NCBI GenBank assembly: GCA_050739575.1
Contig: JBOIBN010000050.1
Coordinates: forward strand, 1 to 18,149
Source of the DNA: JBOIBN01 sp050739575
Lineage (GTDB): Bacteria; Pseudomonadota; Gammaproteobacteria; JAKDMP01
Reading direction: 5' to 3'
DNA: 18,149 nt
The notes beneath the pieces were generated by a model that was not told the origin of the DNA, searched no databases, and saw nothing but the letters and a program-made list of their open reading frames with translations. Numbering within the stretch: position 1 is the stretch's first letter; each line of letters opens with the position of its first letter. Below, piece by piece: positions 14,102 to 18,149 of this stretch. The position numbers and the translations under genes are program-made.

Positions 14102-15454
14102 CGCGACCCGGCGTTTTATGGCCTCCGCGAGTTCCGCGGCGCAAGCCTCGACCAATTCGAGCCGCGGTCCCTCGACCATGACCCGGATCAGCGGCTCGGT
14201 GCCCGAAGGACGCAACAGCACGCGCCCCTGCGGACCCAAACGGCTCTCTACCGAAGTGAGCACACGCATTACCTCGGCGTCCTCGAATGGCACCGCCCGG
14301 GACGCCCCATCGAGCGGCACGTTGCACAGCACCTGCGGATATTTGACGAAAGGCGCAAGCAGTTCGGCAAGGCTCCGCCCGTGCGCCGTCACGGCCGCCA
14401 TGACGGAGAGTGCAGCGATGATGCCGTCGCCGGTGCTTGCCCGATCGAGGCAAACGATGTGCCCAGAGGTTTCTCCGCCCAGCACGCCGCCGGTTTCCTC
14501 CAACCGGGTGAGTACGTGGCGGTCGCCTACCGCGGCACGTTCGAATCCGATCCCGGCCGCGCGCAAGGCTTCTTCAAGTCCAAGGTTGCTCATCACCGTG
14601 CCGACGACGGGCCCCGTGAGCGCCGCACTCGCCTTACGCTCGACGGCCATGACATAAAGCAGATCATCGCCGTCGTAGAGCCGTCCTGCAGCATCCGCCG
14701 CCACCACCCGATCGCCGTCGCCGTCGAAGGCAAAGCCGTAATCCGCGGCGTGCTCACGCACCGCGGCAATCATGCTTTGCGGATGCATCGAGCCGCAACC
14801 GGCGTTGATGTTCAGACCATTGGGTTCCGCACCAATCACGATCACCTGAGCGCCGAGATCGCGGAAGACCTGCGGCGCCACGGCGTAGGTCGCACCATGC
14901 GCGCAGTCGAGCACCAGCTTGAGACCCCGCAGAGAGAGTTTGCGCTGAACCGAACCCTTGCAGAACTCGATGTAACGATCGCGAGCGTCGTGCAATCGCT
15001 GGGCGGCACCCAAACGTCGGGATTCGACCACCCGCGTGGGCTCGTCCAGCATGACCTCTATCGCCGCCTCGGTTGCATCCGCGAGCTTGCGCCCGTCGGG
15101 GCCGAAGAACTTGATGCCGTTGTCCTCGTAGGGGTTGTGCGAAGCGCTGATGACCACCCCGACGGCGGCGCCCAGAGCGCGCGTGAGATGGGCGATCGCG
15201 GGCGTCGGAATCGGGCCGAGCAGGCAAATATCCATGCCGGCCGCGGAAAAACCCGCTTCAAGGGCGGATTCGAACATGTAACCTGAACGCCGGGTGTCCT
15301 TGCCAATGACGGCGAGCCGGCCGCCGTGCGCACCGAGCACCCGCGCCGTAGCCCAGCCGAGCTTGAGCATGAATTCCGGCGTCAGCGGAACCGTGCCGAC
15401 GCGGCCACGAATGCCGTCGGTGCCGAACCAGCGTCGCACGGAAACCGAACTCAT
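14093..15454 (-). CDS. glmM: Phosphoglucosamine mutase
   Basis: GlmM converts glucosamine 6-phosphate to glucosamine 1-phosphate, feeding UDP-GlcNAc for peptidoglycan and lipopolysaccharide. The 453-residue protein has the family N-terminus FGTDGIRG (10-17) and the active-site ISASHNPYEDNGIKFFG, with Ser105 as the phosphorylated serine. The metal loop FDGDGDR has Asp244, 246 and 248. The sugar-binding GETSGH is at 327-332, and the phosphate-binding RPSGTEP at 415-421. These four sites in this order, with GlmM length and the folP neighbour, separate it from phosphomannomutases. The ATG overlaps the folP stop by 4 bp (ATGA), so the two are translationally coupled. Confidence 0.97.
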   Translation of the reverse strand: MSSVSVRRWFGTDGIRGRVGTVPLTPEFMLKLGWATARVLGAHGGRLAVIGKDTRRSGYMFESALEAGFSAAGMDICLLGPIPTPAIAHLTRALGAAVGVVISASHNPYEDNGIKFFGPDGRKLADATEAAIEVMLDEPTRVVESRRLGAAQRLHDARDRYIEFCKGSVQRKLSLRGLKLVLDCAHGATYAVAPQVFRDLGAQVIVIGAEPNGLNINAGCGSMHPQSMIAAVREHAADYGFAFDGDGDRVVAADAAGRLYDGDDLLYVMAVERKASAALTGPVVGTVMSNLGLEEALRAAGIGFERAAVGDRHVLTRLEETGGVLGGETSGHIVCLDRASTGDGIIAALSVMAAVTAHGRSLAELLAPFVKYPQVLCNVPLDGASRAVPFEDAEVMRVLTSVESRLGPQGRVLLRPSGTEPLIRVMVEGPRLELVEACAAELAEAIKRRVALL

Positions 15455-16341
15455 ACGGGAACCGCTGCGTGGCGCACTGCATCCACCACCGCGAGCGCCT
15501 TTACCGTCGCCCGCACGTCATGGCTGCGCACGATGGAAGCGCCCAACCAGGCAGCAAGCGTCGCCGCGGCAAGCGAGCCCGCGAGCCGATCCGAGGACTC
15601 CGCACCGACGATCCGGCCGATCGGAGACTTGCGCGAAAGGCCCACGAGTAGCGGGTACCCCAAGTCGAGAAACTCCGGCAGATGGCGCAGCAATTTGAGA
15701 TTGTGCTCAACCGTCTTGCCGAAACCGAATCCCGGATCGATCAGAATGTGATCCGGCGCGATCCCCGCATCCACGCAGGTATCGGCGCGCGCTTCGAGAA
15801 AGGCACATACGTCTTCGACCACGTTGTCGTAGTGCGGATCGTCCTGCATCGTTGCCGGCGTACCCTGCATGTGCATGAGACACACCGCGCAATCGGCGGC
15901 GAGCACGGCCTCGATTGCGCCCGGTTCGCGCAGCGCCCGCCCGTCGTTCACGATCGCCGCTCCGGCATTCGCCGCGAGACTCATGATTTCGGACTTGCTG
16001 GTGTCTACCGAAACGGGAACCCGAGTTTCGGCGACAAGTTTTTCGAGCACCGGCATCAGCCGCTTGCGCTCTTCCTCGACGGGCACCGGCAATGAATCTG
16101 GACGGGTGGATTCGGCGCCGAGATCAATGATCGCCGCCCCCTCCTCGATCAACCGGTGCGCATGATCGAGCGCCGCCGCTGGGTCGAGAAAACGGCCGCC
16201 GTCGGAGAAGGAATCGGGGGTGATATTGACGATGCCCATGACCCGCGGCACGCCGAGATCGAGCGAACCGCCACGCCATTTCAGCGCGGGTACCTGCGTA
16301 CCGCCGCCGTGCGGCATCGGCTTGACGGCGGTGCTCATCAT
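15451..16341 (-). CDS. folP: Dihydropteroate synthase
   Basis: FolP condenses p-aminobenzoate with the pterin pyrophosphate in folate synthesis and is the target of sulfonamides. The 296-residue TIM barrel contains MGIVNITPDSFSDGG (35-49), VDTSK (112-116), Asn132-Asp133, LMHMQGTP (155-162), DPGFGFGK (202-209), SRKS (236-239) and RSHDV (272-276), so all substrate-contacting parts are present. Loop 2 reads GAESTRPDS, where the textbook form is GGESTRPGA; the residue after Asn-Asp is Gly rather than Ile or Val. The start could be either of two successive ATGs (16341 or 16338), with no strong ribosome site. It follows ftsH by 53 bp and overlaps glmM. This order is conserved widely in proteobacteria. 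Confidence 0.97.
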   Translation of the reverse strand: MMSTAVKPMPHGGGTQVPALKWRGGSLDLGVPRVMGIVNITPDSFSDGGRFLDPAAALDHAHRLIEEGAAIIDLGAESTRPDSLPVPVEEERKRLMPVLEKLVAETRVPVSVDTSKSEIMSLAANAGAAIVNDGRALREPGAIEAVLAADCAVCLMHMQGTPATMQDDPHYDNVVEDVCAFLEARADTCVDAGIAPDHILIDPGFGFGKTVEHNLKLLRHLPEFLDLGYPLLVGLSRKSPIGRIVGAESSDRLAGSLAAATLAAWLGASIVRSHDVRATVKALAVVDAVRHAAVPV

Positions 16342-16394
16342 CCAGCGTCTACCCGCTCAGGTTCCGCAGGCAGAACATTCACGCGCGTCGGTTC

Positions 16395-18149
<1,755 letters not shown>

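Noticed and set aside
14045..15286. 413-codon open frame on the plus strand opposite glmM
   Set aside because: It is antisense to a fully conserved glmM, with His/Arg-rich composition and no recognisable motif.
16361..16376. Imperfect hairpin (GTTCTG/CGGAAC) between ftsH and folP as a terminator
   Set aside because: The stem is short with a U-G pair and has no T run after it, and the gene order suggests read-through.

Overview
The window is a GC-rich (about 60 % by eye) stretch of ordinary chromosomal housekeeping DNA. Every recognised gene lies on the minus strand, so transcription runs from high to low coordinates. In transcription order it holds the end of ftsH (membrane AAA+ protease), folP (dihydropteroate synthase), glmM (phosphoglucosamine mutase), tpiA (triosephosphate isomerase), secG (translocon subunit), a tRNA-Leu with anticodon GAG, and then nuoA to nuoM (proton-translocating NADH:quinone oxidoreductase, complex I). 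Both window edges cut a gene: the 5' part of ftsH is missing on the right, and the 3' part of nuoM plus the expected nuoN are missing on the left.

Gene order and protein sequences point to a member of the Pseudomonadota, in the Gammaproteobacteria or Betaproteobacteria. The run ftsH-folP-glmM-tpiA-secG-tRNA-Leu is a known arrangement in those classes, and secG-tRNA-Leu-nuoA is a known junction in several of their lineages. nuoC and nuoD are separate genes and NuoG lacks the extra N7 cluster region, which argues against enteric bacteria. I cannot name a genus.

Layout: 16395-18149 ftsH; 14093-16341 folP and glmM, overlapping by 4 bp; 13248-14033 tpiA; 12790-13203 secG; 12592-12676 tRNA-Leu; 12457-12591 a 135-bp spacer with two hairpins and a possible nuo promoter; 1-12456 the nuo operon. 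The nuo genes are packed tightly. Spacers are 4 to 44 bp, and four junctions overlap (nuoA/B 10 bp, nuoC/D 8 bp, nuoD/E 1 bp, nuoJ/K 4 bp), as expected for one long, translationally coupled transcript. The order is peripheral arm NuoBCDEFGI interleaved with membrane arm NuoAHJKLM. All iron-sulfur ligands I could check, and the key proton-channel residues, are present, so the complex looks functional.

There is no gene-free stretch longer than about 135 bp. I saw no mobile element, CRISPR array, phage gene, toxin-antitoxin pair or unknown protein. I found no evidence of a previously undescribed system. The findings are modest: an unusual nuoM translation start region, hairpins around the tRNA and tpiA, and a few residue-level departures in FolP, NuoL, NuoC and SecG.
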